Source of the DNA: Neocallimastix lanati (nom. inval.)
Lineage: Eukaryota > Neocallimastigomycota > Neocallimastigomycetes > Neocallimastigales > Neocallimastigaceae
Direction: 5' to 3'
Assembly: GCA_016946835.1 (NCBI GenBank)
Contig: JACVTC010000129.1
Coordinates: 185,001 to 241,000 of the forward strand
DNA length: 56,000 bases
Shown: positions 37,331 to 49,771 of the stretch, piece by piece
How the letters are laid out: the number at the start of each line of letters is the position of its first letter
Numbering within the stretch: the stretch's first letter is position 1
Notes under the pieces: model-generated
The model's input: only the letters and a program-made list of their open reading frames with translations
What the model was told of the DNA's origin: nothing
Database searches by the model: none
Translations under genes and position numbers: made by a program

Positions 37331-38472
37331 AATTATTTTTTTTTTCAAAAAAAAAAACAAAAAAAAACCTTTCCCTTTATAAATTTTAAAAACATTCAAA
37401 TAATTTTATTTTTATTTTTTTATTTTTTATTATTTTTTTTTTTTTTTAAAAATATAACCATTAATTATTTTAATTTATTTTATTTATAAAAATAAAATAA
37501 TATGTAAATAGTAATTCCTTTGATATTTCATTATGTATTCATTTTATTTTTTTTTTATATATGAATTATTTAATATTTTTAAATGTTATACTATAAAAAA
37601 GAAATGGATTAAATATATCTTTAATTTAGTTGTATTTAAAGTAATAATAATATGAAAATTAAATAAAAAAACGAGTTTAATATATATATTTTATATATAG
37701 ATAGAAATTATTTGAATGTTTTATTCTTGCAATTTTTCATTTTTTTTTTTTTTTTTTTTTTAATATGAAACCATGGCTTAATAAAATATTATATTATATT
37801 TATTTATTATTTTATAATTGATTTAGAATTTTTATATTTCAGTATATATATATACTTTTTTTTTTATTAATTTATTATCATTTTAATTCTATTTTTAAAT
37901 TTTTTTTTCTTTTCTTTTTCATCTTTTGTATTTTATTAAGAATCTTTTTAAATAACGACAAAATGATTAATCAACAGCAAAAAAAAAATTTTTAAGGACT
38001 TTCAGATATTATTGTTATTATAATAATTATAATTTTTGATATATTTTATTATTATTATTATTTAATAATTATAGTTTTTGTTGTATTTATTATTATAATT
38101 ATTTTTATTATTTCCATTAATAAAATTGATAAAACTTAATTTGCTACCATAATATTTATTTTATACTTTTGTAATAAAGGTATGATTTTTTTTTTCATAA
38201 TAAAACATTCTAGAAATAATTTGGTTTTTATTATAAATTTGGACTTTAATTTTTTTTTTTTTTTTTTTTGATATAAATACTATTAAATATATTATCATAT
38301 CTTCATTTTATTTGAATAATTTATTATAAAATTTATTTATAAAATTAATTATGTTAATATTTTTACTTTTAATATAATTCTTTTTTATATAAGTAATATT
38401 TTATATAATTTTTAATTTTATCAAGATAATGGGTGGATGGAATAAACTATATTAGTTTTGATTACTTATTAG

Positions 38473-38510
<38 letters not shown>

Positions 38511-38731
38511 ATACAAAAATTTATTATAGAATTCAATATCTTTATTATTAATTATTATTATCACTGCTTTGATATTATAAATAATTTTTGTTTCTTTCCT
38601 ATCTTAATTTTTAATACTATTTTCATTGAATATTATTTCAAATAGGAGGAATCAATAGAAATTCATTTAATTTTTTTTTTTTTTTTTTAAAGTCTATTTC
38701 AAAAAAAATTTATTTAATAATTTATCTCTTT

Positions 38732-38774
<43 letters not shown>

Positions 38775-39303
38775 CCTATTTATTAAAATTATTAGATATT
38801 ATATATATGATTAATGAATCTTATTTTATTTTATTTTATTTTATTTTTATTTTTTTATTTTCCTAATTTTATTTTTAATTTTATTATTTTTTTTAATATT
38901 TATTTTGTTGATGTTGATATTTCTATTATATGTTACTTTTATTACTTATTATTTAATTATTAATTATTAATTATTATTTATTATTTAATTATTTATATTA
39001 TTTAGTACTTAATTATTCAATTATTTTTAATTAATTATTATTAATTATTTATTTATTAAATATTTATTTATTTAGTATATATTATTTATTTAAAAAATAA
39101 TTTTAATTATTTATTTATTGTAACCTATCATTTATTTTAATCATATTAAATATGTTATGAATAAATAAATGTAATAAAAAATATTTTTTAATTTTATTTT
39201 TAAAAATTTTTTTTAAGCGAATTTTAAAAAAAACAAAACTTTTCTAAATAGTAGAAAGTATATAATAAATTTGTATAAAATATTATACTAATGAAAAATG
39301 CAT

Positions 39304-39339
<36 letters not shown>

Positions 39340-39524
39340 AAATAAAAATATATGATAAAATTAATAAAAAAAATTTCTTTTTTTTTTAAAAATAAATTTT
39401 TTTTGTATGAAGATTTATATAAGATAAAAAAAAAAAAAAGTATTATGAAAAAACAATTTTAAAAATAAAACCAATAAAACAATAAAAACAATAAAAATAA
39501 TTAATTGAACAATAAAAAAAAAAT

Positions 39525-39562
<38 letters not shown>

Positions 39563-39593
39563 AATCGTATTATTATATATATATAAAATATAA
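37331..39593. other. A/T-rich intergenic DNA
   Basis: Homopolymer- and microsatellite-rich DNA upstream of the membrane-protein gene. The only coding-like trace is 38433-38645 (+), which starts V-D-G-I-N-Y-I-S-F-D-Y-L-L-A-L and then runs through about 10 AAA codons into biased Phe/Ile/Asn sequence; not called. Confidence 0.5.
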
Positions 39594-40445
39594 ATGGCCG
39601 AAGAAAATATTAATTCCAAAACTGAAGAAGATATAAAAAATCAAGATTCCACGACGACGTATAATAAAGTACCAGAAATTCAAGATGATGCCAATAAAAT
39701 TGAATTTTTCGAAAATATAAGCGACATTATTTTCTTTTTAAATTTAATATCAGCATTATTTTCAGTTATTAATTTCAAATATAAACTTTACTTTTTCATC
39801 ACTACGGTCATCTTTAGTTTGACTTATATAATTTTAACAAGGTCGGTTGATATCTTTTTAAAGAATACTGAAGAAATAGAAAAAAGAAAGGAATTCATTA
39901 AAAATTCATTTAATTCCAATCTTTCTGAAGATACTACTCAACTTAATAATAATAATAATAATAATAATAATATTAATGAAAAAGAATCTATTAAAAAAAT
40001 GGGAATTAATTGTTTTAAAAGTTTATTTTTCACAGATTTTATATTAAATAAAATGGTATTTGAAAAGAATGTAAAGACATTTGCGCTCATATTTTTTTAT
40101 GTAGTACTGTTGACTCAAGCCAAAAATTTACAAGGTTTTGTATTACTTTTCACTCAAACCTATTTCGTTATAGAATATTTCTTTAAATACTTAAAATTTC
40201 ACTATTTCAGAGGTAAAGTTTTTTACATCTACAATGAAATCTATGATATTTTTATTACTTCACCACCACCAAAAGAAGAAAATATGCTCATTGCTAAAAT
40301 ATTAGAAATAACCATGAATTATGAATGTTTAAAATCTTTCTGTAAGGTATCTTTATCCTCAAGAATCCTTAACAAGTATACTCCAAGTCTCTCACAAGAA
40401 TGGGATACTTTATATCATAAAAAAATTGAAGATAGAACCTCTTAA
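39594..40445 (+). CDS. Membrane protein with reticulon-like layout, family not certain
   Basis: Single-exon gene of 283 residues; ATG follows a (AT)n/AAATATAA leader. Soluble acidic N-terminus (1-40), then a long hydrophobic stretch at about 44-90 (F-F-L-N-L-I-S-A-L-F and K-L-Y-F-F-I-T-T-V-I-F-S-L-T-Y-I-I-L-T), a hydrophilic loop of about 65-70 residues containing a poly-Asn run, and a second long hydrophobic stretch at about 160-200 (T-F-A-L-I-F-F-Y-V-V-L-L ... G-F-V-L-L-F-T-Q-T-Y-F-V-I-E-Y-F-F). The soluble C-terminus includes S-P-P-P-K-E-E. Two long hairpin-sized hydrophobic regions separated by a loop of this length are the layout of reticulon-homology proteins, which curve ER tubules. 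The match is to topology, not to a diagnostic motif. It stands alone between repeat-rich spacers. Confidence 0.7.
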   Translation: MAEENINSKTEEDIKNQDSTTTYNKVPEIQDDANKIEFFENISDIIFFLNLISALFSVINFKYKLYFFITTVIFSLTYIILTRSVDIFLKNTEEIEKRKEFIKNSFNSNLSEDTTQLNNNNNNNNNINEKESIKKMGINCFKSLFFTDFILNKMVFEKNVKTFALIFFYVVLLTQAKNLQGFVLLFTQTYFVIEYFFKYLKFHYFRGKVFYIYNEIYDIFITSPPPKEENMLIAKILEITMNYECLKSFCKVSLSSRILNKYTPSLSQEWDTLYHKKIEDRTS

Positions 40446-41370
40446 CTTTAAGATTATATATAAAGAGAAATAGTTGAACATATTCATTCGTTCATTTATT
40501 AATTTATTTATTAATTTATTTATTATTTTATAGTAATAGTATAACTATTTTTCATTAACTAAAACAAATAAAAAACAAATAAAAAAAAGTATTATATAAA
40601 TGTAAATATTATTACTTTAATATTATATTATATATATTGTATAGCTATTAAAAAAAAAAAAAAATGCATTAGATATATATATATATATTTTAATCCTATT
40701 TTAAATCTATTTTAAATATATGAGAATTTAATAGAAAATAAACTTTTTTCCCTGTTATAAAAAAATTTTTTTTTTTCCTATTCTTTATTTTGTTTTTTTA
40801 TATTTTATTATATTTTTTAAACTTTAATATATTAAAAAAATTTTATTATTATTATTTTAGATCTATTCTTTAATTTTTTAATTTTTTTTTTTTATTATAT
40901 ATTAGTAAGTTTATTTTCCTTTAAAGAATTATAAAAAATAATTTAAATATACATATAAATAGTATTAATAAAAAAATATATATTAAAATACTTTATATAT
41001 AGATGCTTTTTAAATAAAAAAATAAAAAAGTAAAAATATTATTCTTTATAAATATTTTAAAAATAAAAAAAAATAAAATAAAATAAAATAAAATAAAATT
41101 AATTAATCCTAATAATTATATATATATAAATATATTTAAAACAACTATTATAATATACAAATATTAAATATATTATAATATTTTGTTGTTAACCTTTAAT
41201 TATTTTATTTTCCATTATTTTTGGAATTAATTTTTTTTTTATCAATATATTTTCCATTTTCATTAATTAAATTTTTAATTTGTCTATTTTACTATTTATA
41301 CGAATTAATAAAATAAGAATTCAAAATGAATGAATAAATGAATAAATGAATAAATGAATAAATGAATGAA

Positions 41371-41401
<31 letters not shown>

Positions 41402-41867
41402 ATAGAAAAAATATATTAAATATTTTAAGTGTTGTTAAGATGTATTTAATGAAATAATATATATATATATATACATATATATACATATATATATTGATTT
41501 AAAAATATCCTCTTATAAATATCTTCTCTTATTTATTATATGTATTTGAATTAATTAAGTTAGAATAGTAGTATTTAAATTATTATTATAAGTTAGAGTA
41601 GTAGTATTTAAATTATTATTATAAGTTAGAGTAGTAGTATTTAAATTATTATAAGTTAGAGTAGTAGTATTTAAATTATTATTATAAGTTAGAGTAGTAG
41701 TATTTAAATTATTATTAAATTATTAATATTATTTTTATAATTATTTAAATTAAATTCTAAATAATATTATTAATGGTAAATATTTATTATAATATATGAT
41801 AATGAATATGATAATTATTAGTATTCATTATTTATTATTACTTATATTAAAGTAATAATGTCTATTA

Positions 41868-41904
<37 letters not shown>

Positions 41905-41977
41905 CCATAGATTCCATAGTATAAAATAGTAAAGAAAAGGTTAAAAAAAAATAAGGTGTTGTTAAGGTCTATACAAA

Positions 41978-42008
<31 letters not shown>

Positions 42009-42124
42009 ATATAAATAAATATAAATAAATATAAATAAATATAAATAAATATAAATAAATATAAATAAATGTAAATAAATATAAATAAATAAATAAATAA
42101 TTTATTAAATATTTAATTAATTAA
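40446..42124. other. A/T-rich DNA with minisatellite and ATAAATAAAT repeats
   Basis: Downstream of the membrane-protein gene. GAATAAAT repeats at 41324-41405, the 33-bp minisatellite at 41555-41715, (AT)n 41866-41890 and an AAATAAATAT array at 41977-42095. No gene seen. Confidence 0.65.
41555..41715. repeat. About 33-bp tandem repeat, five copies
   Basis: Five copies of TAAGTTAGAGTAGTAGTATT plus TAAATTATTATTA. The first has TTAGAATAG in place of TTAGAGTAG and the third lacks three bases. The unit contains GTAGTAGTA, unusual in this DNA. Confidence 0.92.
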
Positions 42125-42529
42125 ATAAAAAAAAATATGTCATTAATAAATATATTAAATAAAGTAGGTGATAAGAGACACCGCTTAGTGAACACCACGA
42201 TGTAATGGAAATTCTTTTGAAAGTTTACCATTAAAAGCTTTTTTTTTACGAGCTTTCAAAGAAAGTTTATAGATTAGTAATGACCTGAAGGCATTTTACC
42301 ACCAGTAGTTCCAATATTATTATTAAGTTTTTGTTAAGTATATAAGTAATATGATAAATTGGAATTGAATCATAAGTTTTTTTTTTTTTTTGAGGTCAAG
42401 AAAAACAAGAAAGGTAAATGGAGCATCATTAAATTTTCTTCTTCTTCTTCTTTTTTTTTTTTTTTTTTTTTGAGCAAATTTAAAGATAGGATACAAATAA
42501 ACAGATAGGTTCTTCTTTTATTTATTTCC

Positions 42530-42560
<31 letters not shown>

Positions 42561-42855
42561 AACATCAAACTGTTCTGATTCAATAAATTTTCCTGAATTA
42601 ATTAGATAAGAGCTGAAGCAGTGAGGAATGAACTATTAACTGACTTCTTAACAGAAAACTATAAATATTATAGTATTATACATAGTATTATACATGAATG
42701 ATTCATCCATGAAGAAATAATATATATATATACGTAAAAAAAAAAAAAGGAAAAAGAAAAAAAAAAGATACCAAGAAGAAAAATGATACTTTTTTTTTTT
42801 TTTTTTTTTTTGATAAATAATATCAATTACTAACAACTTTCATCAGCAAATGTAC

Positions 42856-42862
<7 letters not shown>
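42125..42862 (-). pseudogene. LINE reverse-transcriptase relic (motif A and motif B regions)
   Basis: Read on the minus strand. F-L-V-F-L-D-L-K-K (about 42392-42440), then an A run, then Y-D-S-I-P-I-Y-H-I (about 42343-42375): together the F-x-D-L-x-x-A-Y-D-S-I/V-P motif of LINE RT, whose Asp is catalytic. Next S-L-L-I-Y-K-L-S-L-K-A-R, N-G-K-L-S-K-E-F-P-L-H-R-G-V (42191-42275), then after a TAA and a one-base shift C-L-L-S-P-T-L-F-N-I-F-I-N-D-I (42136-42180), the G-V-R-Q-G-C-x-L-S-P-x-L-F-N block. The Y-A-D-D motif is missing; repeats follow. Upstream pieces (S-V-N-S-S-F-L-T-A-S-A-L-I, G-T-F-A-D-E-S) probably belong. Frameshifts, stops and expanded A runs (42376-42391, 42451-42471) kill it. 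Confidence 0.8.
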
Positions 42863-42893
<31 letters not shown>

Positions 42894-43659
42894 AGAAGAA
42901 GAAGAAGAAGAAGAAAAGAAAAGTATAAAATATATATTTATATATATAAATTTATAATTATTCAATTTTTCAATAATAATAATTAATTTTTAATAATAAT
43001 AATAGAAATTATAAATAATAAAATAATAATTATTCAATTATAATTAAATGATGATAATAATTAAGTAATAATAATTAAATAATATCAATTAAATAATTAA
43101 TAATTAATAATTAATAATAAAATAATAATTAGTAATTAATAATAATAATAAAATAATAATTAATAATTAAAAATTAATTATAATTAAATGATGATAATAA
43201 TTAAGTAATAATAATTAAATAATATCAATTAAATAAAAATTAATAATTAATAATGATGAATAATAAATAATAATAAAATAAATAATAAATAAATAAATAA
43301 TAATTATTACAAATTAAATAATAATAATCATAATAATAATAATAAATATCAAATCTGTCATTTGAAGGAATAATTGATTAAAGAAAAAAATTATCATTAG
43401 GAGGAATAAATAATTAATAATATAATAAATATTAACAATAATAAATAAATAAATAAATAAATGAATAAATAAATAAATAAATAAGTAAATTAAAGAATTT
43501 TCTATAGATACCTCTTAAAATATTTTTTTTTTTTTTTTGAAAAAGAATCTTCCAATTTTATTTATTTGTTTGTAAAAATGATAATAATAATTAAAATAAA
43601 TAATAAACAAAATAAACAATAAACAAAAGGAGGGAAAAGAAAAAATTTTATTTTTTATT

Positions 43660-43703
<44 letters not shown>

Positions 43704-43833
43704 CTAGGAAGAAGAGAATACACTTCCAGTGCTTTATTAAATAGATGAATATTTATAATTTAAAGATAAAAAATTAAATGTATGTAAAAGATTTTATTTT
43801 ATTTTATTTTATTTTATTTTTTTAGACTTTGGG

Positions 43834-43868
<35 letters not shown>

Positions 43869-44094
43869 GTGGCAATTATTGCGAACTTTAATCTTTATTT
43901 ATTTATTCTTATATAAAATACATGAATACTTTTAAATTTAATAAAAAAAAAAAAAAAACACAGAATTAATAAAATAAATAAAAAAAGTTATTTGTCCAAT
44001 TAAACATAATAATAAAAGAAATAGTAACGTGAAATAAAAAACGTAATAATCAAAAAATAAGTGTATAAATAAATTCAGAAAAAAGTTCATAGGC
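42863..44094. other. Repeat-rich intergenic DNA
   Basis: A run and (GAA)n at 42857-42915, AATAATTAA-type arrays to about 43330 (the block at about 43035-43090 is repeated at about 43180-43235), (AAAT)n 43440-43490, T runs 43662-43698 and 43838-43865. No gene seen. Confidence 0.65.
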
Positions 44095-44110
44095 AACGAA
44101 CCTCACCTCC

Positions 44111-44505
44111 TTATGGATTAGGGTTTGAATTGACTATCTGAAAGAAATTATGGTCTTCTCCTTCAGAGGCATTGGCCCTACTAGCCTGTCTTACTACATT
44201 TTCAGCGTTGACGCTCCTGGTTAGTTTGCGCTTATACTTTCGGAATAGTAACCCTTGCCGAGCACTAGCCCGAGGCATAATTTCTGTTAAGAGAGCCGCA
44301 GATCGCACCAAGAACGGCGTTTTTGAATAATCACCAAAAATAATTTTGGTTCTTAAACAAAATATTCCATTCCTTTTTTGTAATTTAAATCTATTATATC
44401 TGCATCCCTTCCACCAAGAAGAAAGTTATACCATCGGTACCACGTCACATATATATTTACCCACTCATTATTCAGAAAATTACTTAAATTACCACGATTT
44501 AGACT
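44111..44505 (-). pseudogene. LINE-like ORF2 C-terminal relic
   Basis: An island of clearly higher G+C. On the minus strand one frame reads N-E-W-V-N-I-Y-V-T-W-Y-R-W-Y-N-F-L-L-G-G and then R-D-A-D-I-I-D-L-N-Y, stopping at 44353. An overlapping frame is open for 104 codons (44425-44111), running N-G-I-F-C-L-R-T-K, P-F-L-V-R-S-A-A-L-L-T-E-I-M-P-R and a basic region to TAA. A frameshift near 44370-44400 joins them. The W-x-R-x-Y-x-x-L-L-G-G layout resembles the region after the zinc knuckle of LINE ORF2 and the relic at 24001. Alternative: a small unrelated gene with its own start; no good ATG context supports that. Confidence 0.45.
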
Positions 44506-45736
44506 TTGAGAAAGGAAAATAAAAGATTATAAATATAAAAATAAAAATAAAAAAAAAAAAAAAAAAAAAAAAAATTTTTTTCTTTTTTAATTAATCATAG
44601 AAAATTTAATGTAAAAAAAAAAAAAAAAAAAGTTCAAAAGTAAAAAGTAAATCGGTGAATGTATAAGAATATAAGATTCAGCCTAATCATCATGGTAGCT
44701 TATCACTTAATTAGGACTACCAATTTTATTTTTTTTATTAAAATAAAATAATAAAAAATATAAATATATATATATATATATTTATATTTTAAATATTTTA
44801 TAATTTATATTTTTAATAATTTATTTTATTTTTTGTTTTTGTTTTTGTAATAATTTATTTTAATTTTTATTTATTTATTTATTTATTTATTTATTATTTC
44901 TTTTATATTTCTTTTTCTTTTCTTTTATTTATTTTTATATATATATATTTTTCTCTTAATATTTAAAACTATTTGTATCATAATACAAACATTGAAATTT
45001 TTCTAATAGTATTACTATTTATAATATATATAGCTTATTAAATAAATTGTTATTAATATATATTATTTCTTATATTGTATTATTATTTTTAGTATTATTA
45101 TTTATATTAATATTTGTTATAAAGTATTATTCAATAATTACTTTTATAAAATTTTAATTTATATTATTATTAACTTTTTTTTTTTTTTTTTTTTTTTTTT
45201 GTATTGTTATTATAAATAATTTTTTGTTATCCTTTATCTTTTTTACTAACTAGATTAGCATTGATATATTTTCATATTAATCATATAAAAATATATGAAT
45301 GATAATAAAGATATTATATATACATATATGATGAAGATTTAAGATATGTAGGTAGGTTTAATATAGATAGTATATGAGTTATATTTAATAATGATTACTT
45401 AAAAATATTTAATAATAAATTTTTTTAAAAGAATTTTTTTTTTATCATTGGATAAATATTTTTATCAAATATCACCAAGATTGTTTTTAAATAAAATATT
45501 TACAAAAATACTGGTATCATTATCCATTTTTTCATTCTTTCTTTTGAATATAAGAAGATATTAAAAAAAAAAAAAATTCATATTATTATTATTATTATTA
45601 TTTTTTTACCTTTATAATTTTTTTTTTAAAATAATAATAATAATAATAATAATATAATTTTTTTTTTTTTTTTTTGGTTTTATTCAAATTTTAAGAGAAT
45701 AAAAAAAAATTTTAATTAAAACTCATGTTGAAATAT
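44506..45736. other. A/T-rich DNA downstream of CotH gene 2
   Basis: A runs 44551-44574 and 44613-44630, (ATTT)n 44868-44895, T run 45175-45200. No gene seen. Confidence 0.6.
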
Positions 45737-47692
45737 CTACATAAAGTAACCTAAAATAAGAGATATTAATGCAACTAAAACAGTTGAAGTATTAATAGTT
45801 TTAGAAGAAATAGAACCACTCTTTAACTTGGAACCAATTTCTTCATCATCATTTTTAACAAATTTAGCTTTAACCTTTTCATCTGGATCTAATGGAACTT
45901 CATCCCATTTAAAATCAAATTCCTTAGAAATAGCCTTAGCTCTCATTTCAATCCATTGTTTTAAACCCCAAGCACAACTCTTAGATTTTTTATCTTCTAA
46001 ATTTTCACGGAAATCATTCATATCCCAAACGTAAATAGTGTGAGTATTATTGATAGTGTAGGCACTATGAATACGATCAATAGTATAATCCCATTCAACT
46101 TCATCAGTGTAACGACGAACATATTCACTAATACGACGACCCAAAGCAACAGGGTTGAAAACATGTTTAACAATATCAATTAAATGGTTTTCAAACATCT
46201 TTGTAGTGACACCACCTTTTAAGAAAATATCAATAGCAGCTCTGTGTGGTCCATCATTACTACCAATGCTCCATTCACGATCAACTAAAGTTTTGTAGGA
46301 TTGAGATGGGAAATCATTACCAAAAGTATTAATTTTACTAGATAAACCAATACCAAAGGTTAAATCGAAATCTTGATCAATGAAGTAATACTTGAAAGTA
46401 TCCTTAGTAGATTCTTCTGGAGCATCGTACATAACAAAGTTGGTAGTATACATCCAGTAGGAATCCCAATGACCAGTTAAATATTCTAAAGCAAGAGCCT
46501 TAAAGAAGGTATCTAAATCAAGCCATTTTTTACTAAATTCCTTAACTTTCTTTTCATCATTAACATCCAACTTATTCATAGCTTTGATTAAATACTTGAT
46601 CTTCTTATTGTTTTCACCTTCAGAGTATTGGAAAGCACTTAATTTACCACCTTCAATGAAATCAGCACCAGTACTACAATCTAATGGGAAACCTAAACCA
46701 GCTTCTGGAACAGTAATCTTACCAGTTTCTTCATTACCATAAAATTGTGATTTAATGAATGACTTAGAACTGGTAACTTCAATCATTAAATATAAACCGA
46801 CTGGAGTACCGTCACTTAAGTAGACACGAACAATGATTTGATTGTGAACTGGGTTACCAATTGCAGCAGCAATATCACCATATAATGGTTGACGGAAGAA
46901 GGTTGGATCATCGGAACTAGCTCTGAACTTGAAAACTCTTCTCTTATGAATCTTATTTTCAAGTCTAACTCTCCATTGGAATTTATCTTGATAACGATTT
47001 TGAGTCTTAGCAGCGACCTTCTCTTCAGAGAAAATTTCGTCCTTTAAAATAAGGGTAAATCTCTTAATGACAAAAGCATCTGGAGCTTCAACGAAATACT
47101 TTTTAGTTTCTTCATCAATAATTACAGTTGGAATGTAAGATTCATCGAATGTTTCAGTCTTACCAATGGAACGCTTCCATCTTGGTTTATTAGCTGGATA
47201 ACCTAATCCCTTTAATGGGCTAATAGTTTCCTTTCTACCAAAGAGTTCATTATGAGTAGTAAGTTGACCAGCTGGAAGCTTTCTAGAAAATCCTTCAGAT
47301 TTACCATCAACAGAATAAGTATATCTATTTTTTAATAAATAGAATAAAAAAATTATTAATTATAATTATATTTATTATTTATAAATATATATTATTATTA
47401 TTATCTATCGAACTATATTTATTATTATTATTATTATATATATATATTGAGTATTATAAAATATATATATATATATATTATGAAATATTTACTCGAATTC
47501 CTCATCTGGACAAATTGCAGATACAGACATAACACCAGAAAAGTTATCAACAGGTATCATTTTTAATGTTTTACCATTAAATGTTACTGTTGATTCTTTT
47601 CCAAATGCAATAATACTGAAATTGACAATACGTCCATAAACTTGACCAATAATGGTCATTATTAAAAGTGTGGATAACAATAGGCAATTCAT
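45737..47692 (-). CDS. CotH-type protein, second paralogue, GPI-anchored
   Basis: Two exons, 47692-47493 and 47324-45737 (TAG); 595 residues, same 200-nt first exon and same phase as the CotH gene at 29167-31354. Signal peptide C-L-L-L-S-T-L-L-I-M-T-I-I-G-Q-V-Y-G; C-terminal hydrophobic tail (T-V-L-V-A-L-I-S-L-I-L-G-Y-F-M) behind a Ser-rich segment, consistent with a GPI signal. CotH signature motifs are intact: H-K-R-R-V-F-K-F-R-A, G-D-I-A-A-A-I-G-N-P-V-H-N-Q, G-H-W-D-S-Y-W and Y-F-I-D-Q-D-F-D-L-T-F-G. Here the first block is G-H-W-D where the paralogue has G-D-W-D. An upstream in-frame ATG (47767) would add a 25-residue A/T-derived stretch and is not preferred. Same strand as its paralogue with one gene and many repeats between, so the duplication is not recent. 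Confidence 0.92.
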
Positions 47693-48423
47693 TTTATAAT
47701 TATTATTATTTATTATATATATATATATGCTAAATAAATATACAATAAATAAATCAAAATAATGCAATAAAAAGTATTAAATAAAAAATATATTATTTTT
47801 ATTAGTTTATATGATTTTAATTTATTATAATATTTTAATAGATAATTCTGTATAGATTTCATATATTTAGAATTTCTTTTTAAATAATTTAAATAATATT
47901 TATATATTGCTTTTTCATATCATTTTATTACTGTTATTCCATTAAAACTTACTTTAATATTAATTATTTAATAAAGGATATATTATTATACAAAGTATAT
48001 TTATAATATTAATTAAGTATGATAATATTTATAATATCTTTTTCTTAAATTATAATTTTTATTTATATTATTTATATATTTATTTTCATAATTTTGTTTT
48101 AAAAAAAGTACTATTTTTTTTTATTATTATCTTATTTTTTATTTTTTTTTTTAATACTTTAATAATAATACTTTTTTTTTTTTTTTTTAACTTAATTTAA
48201 TTTTTTTTTTTTTGTGCTTTGAAGGAAAAAGAAAAAAGAAATACTTTTTTCCTCTTTTATATAAACTTTTTTTTTTATTTCATAAATAAAAATTATTATA
48301 AATAAGATTCTCCTTTTATTATTATTATAAATTTTAATAAAATATTAAATTTATTTTTTAATTTATAAATTTATTAATTTTTTTCTTTTTTTTTCCTTCT
48401 TTCTTTTTTATTTTTTTATTTAA

Positions 48424-48880
48424 ACATTAAATAATTGAATAATAAATAATTGAATAATAAATAATAAATAATAAATAATAAATAATAAATAATAAATAAT
48501 AAATAATAAATAATAAATAATAAATAATAAATAATAAATAATAAATAATAAATAATAAATAATAAATAATAAATAATAAATAATAAATAATAAATAATAA
48601 ATAATAAATAATAAATAATAAATAATAAATAATAAATAATAAATAATAAATAATAAATAATAAATAATAAATAATAAATAATAAATAATAAATAATAAAT
48701 AATAAATAATAAATAATAAATAATAAATAATAAATAATAAATAATTAAATAATAAATAATTAAATAATAAATAATAAATAATAAATAATAAATAATAAAT
48801 AATAAATAATAAATAATAAATAATAAATAATAAATAATAAATAATAAATAATAAATAAATAATAAATAATAATTGAAAAA
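48424..48880. repeat. AAATAAT heptamer satellite
   Basis: About 60 tandem copies of the heptamer TAATAAA with few interruptions (GAATAATTG or AATTAAAT variants at both ends). A 168-codon open frame on the minus strand (L-L-F-I-I-Y-Y units) is only the repeat read in one frame, because 7 bp times 3 gives a 7-residue period with no stop. Confidence 0.95.
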
Positions 48881-49740
48881 ATAAAAAATTAAATATTATA
48901 ATTGAATAATAAAATTTAGTCGTCAATATGAAATTTTCATTTCTTATACTAAAGAACTGAATTATGGAATATATTAAATATAATGAATATTATATAGTTT
49001 CATATAATGTTTTTATTGAATAATATAAAAATAATATATATTTAATTGTGTAATAATTAAATATGGCCTTTGTGGAAAAAAGTGAAATGACAGTATATAT
49101 ATAATACAATGTAATATAATAAATGGGAAAATAAATGAAAATTTATCCATGGGTTAAGAGAACAATAGAAATTATTATATATTAAACTATATATTAAAAT
49201 ATACTGTTAATATGCTATAACCTTAATTTAAAATTTAATTTAACCATTTTTTCTAAAATTTCAAAATTAATTAATTTTAATATAGAAATTTTTAAAAAAG
49301 ATTTTTAATAATAAGAAATAATATGAAATAAAGTTAAATCTATAAACTATATAATATACATCAATTATATAAATTCATTTATTATTAAAATTGTCATTTT
49401 ATATTATTTTATATTATTATATTCAATTGAATAGTACTCTGCTATATATAAAAATTAGTATATTATTTAAAAGTAATATTTATTATATTATAAATAATAT
49501 GAATTATAAAACATAAATAAAATTAGAATATATTCAAAATTAATATATATTATAAAATATACGAGAATTTTTTAATATTTATTATAATAAAATATAACTG
49601 AATAATTTATAATAAATAAATAAAGAATAATAAATAATAATAATAATAATAAAAAAAAAGCATTTTTATTTTTATTTTATGACTATAATTTTTTAATATA
49701 CAATAATAATGATAATAATAATGATAATAATAATAATAAT

Positions 49741-49771
<31 letters not shown>

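Noticed and set aside
41976-42100. CRISPR-like array of AAATAAATAT units
   Set aside because: Units abut with no unique spacers; simple A/T slippage array in a eukaryote.
48420-48926. 168-codon open frame on the minus strand (L-L-F-I-I-Y-Y units)
   Set aside because: It is the AAATAAT heptamer satellite read in one frame; no start context, composition or homology supports a gene.
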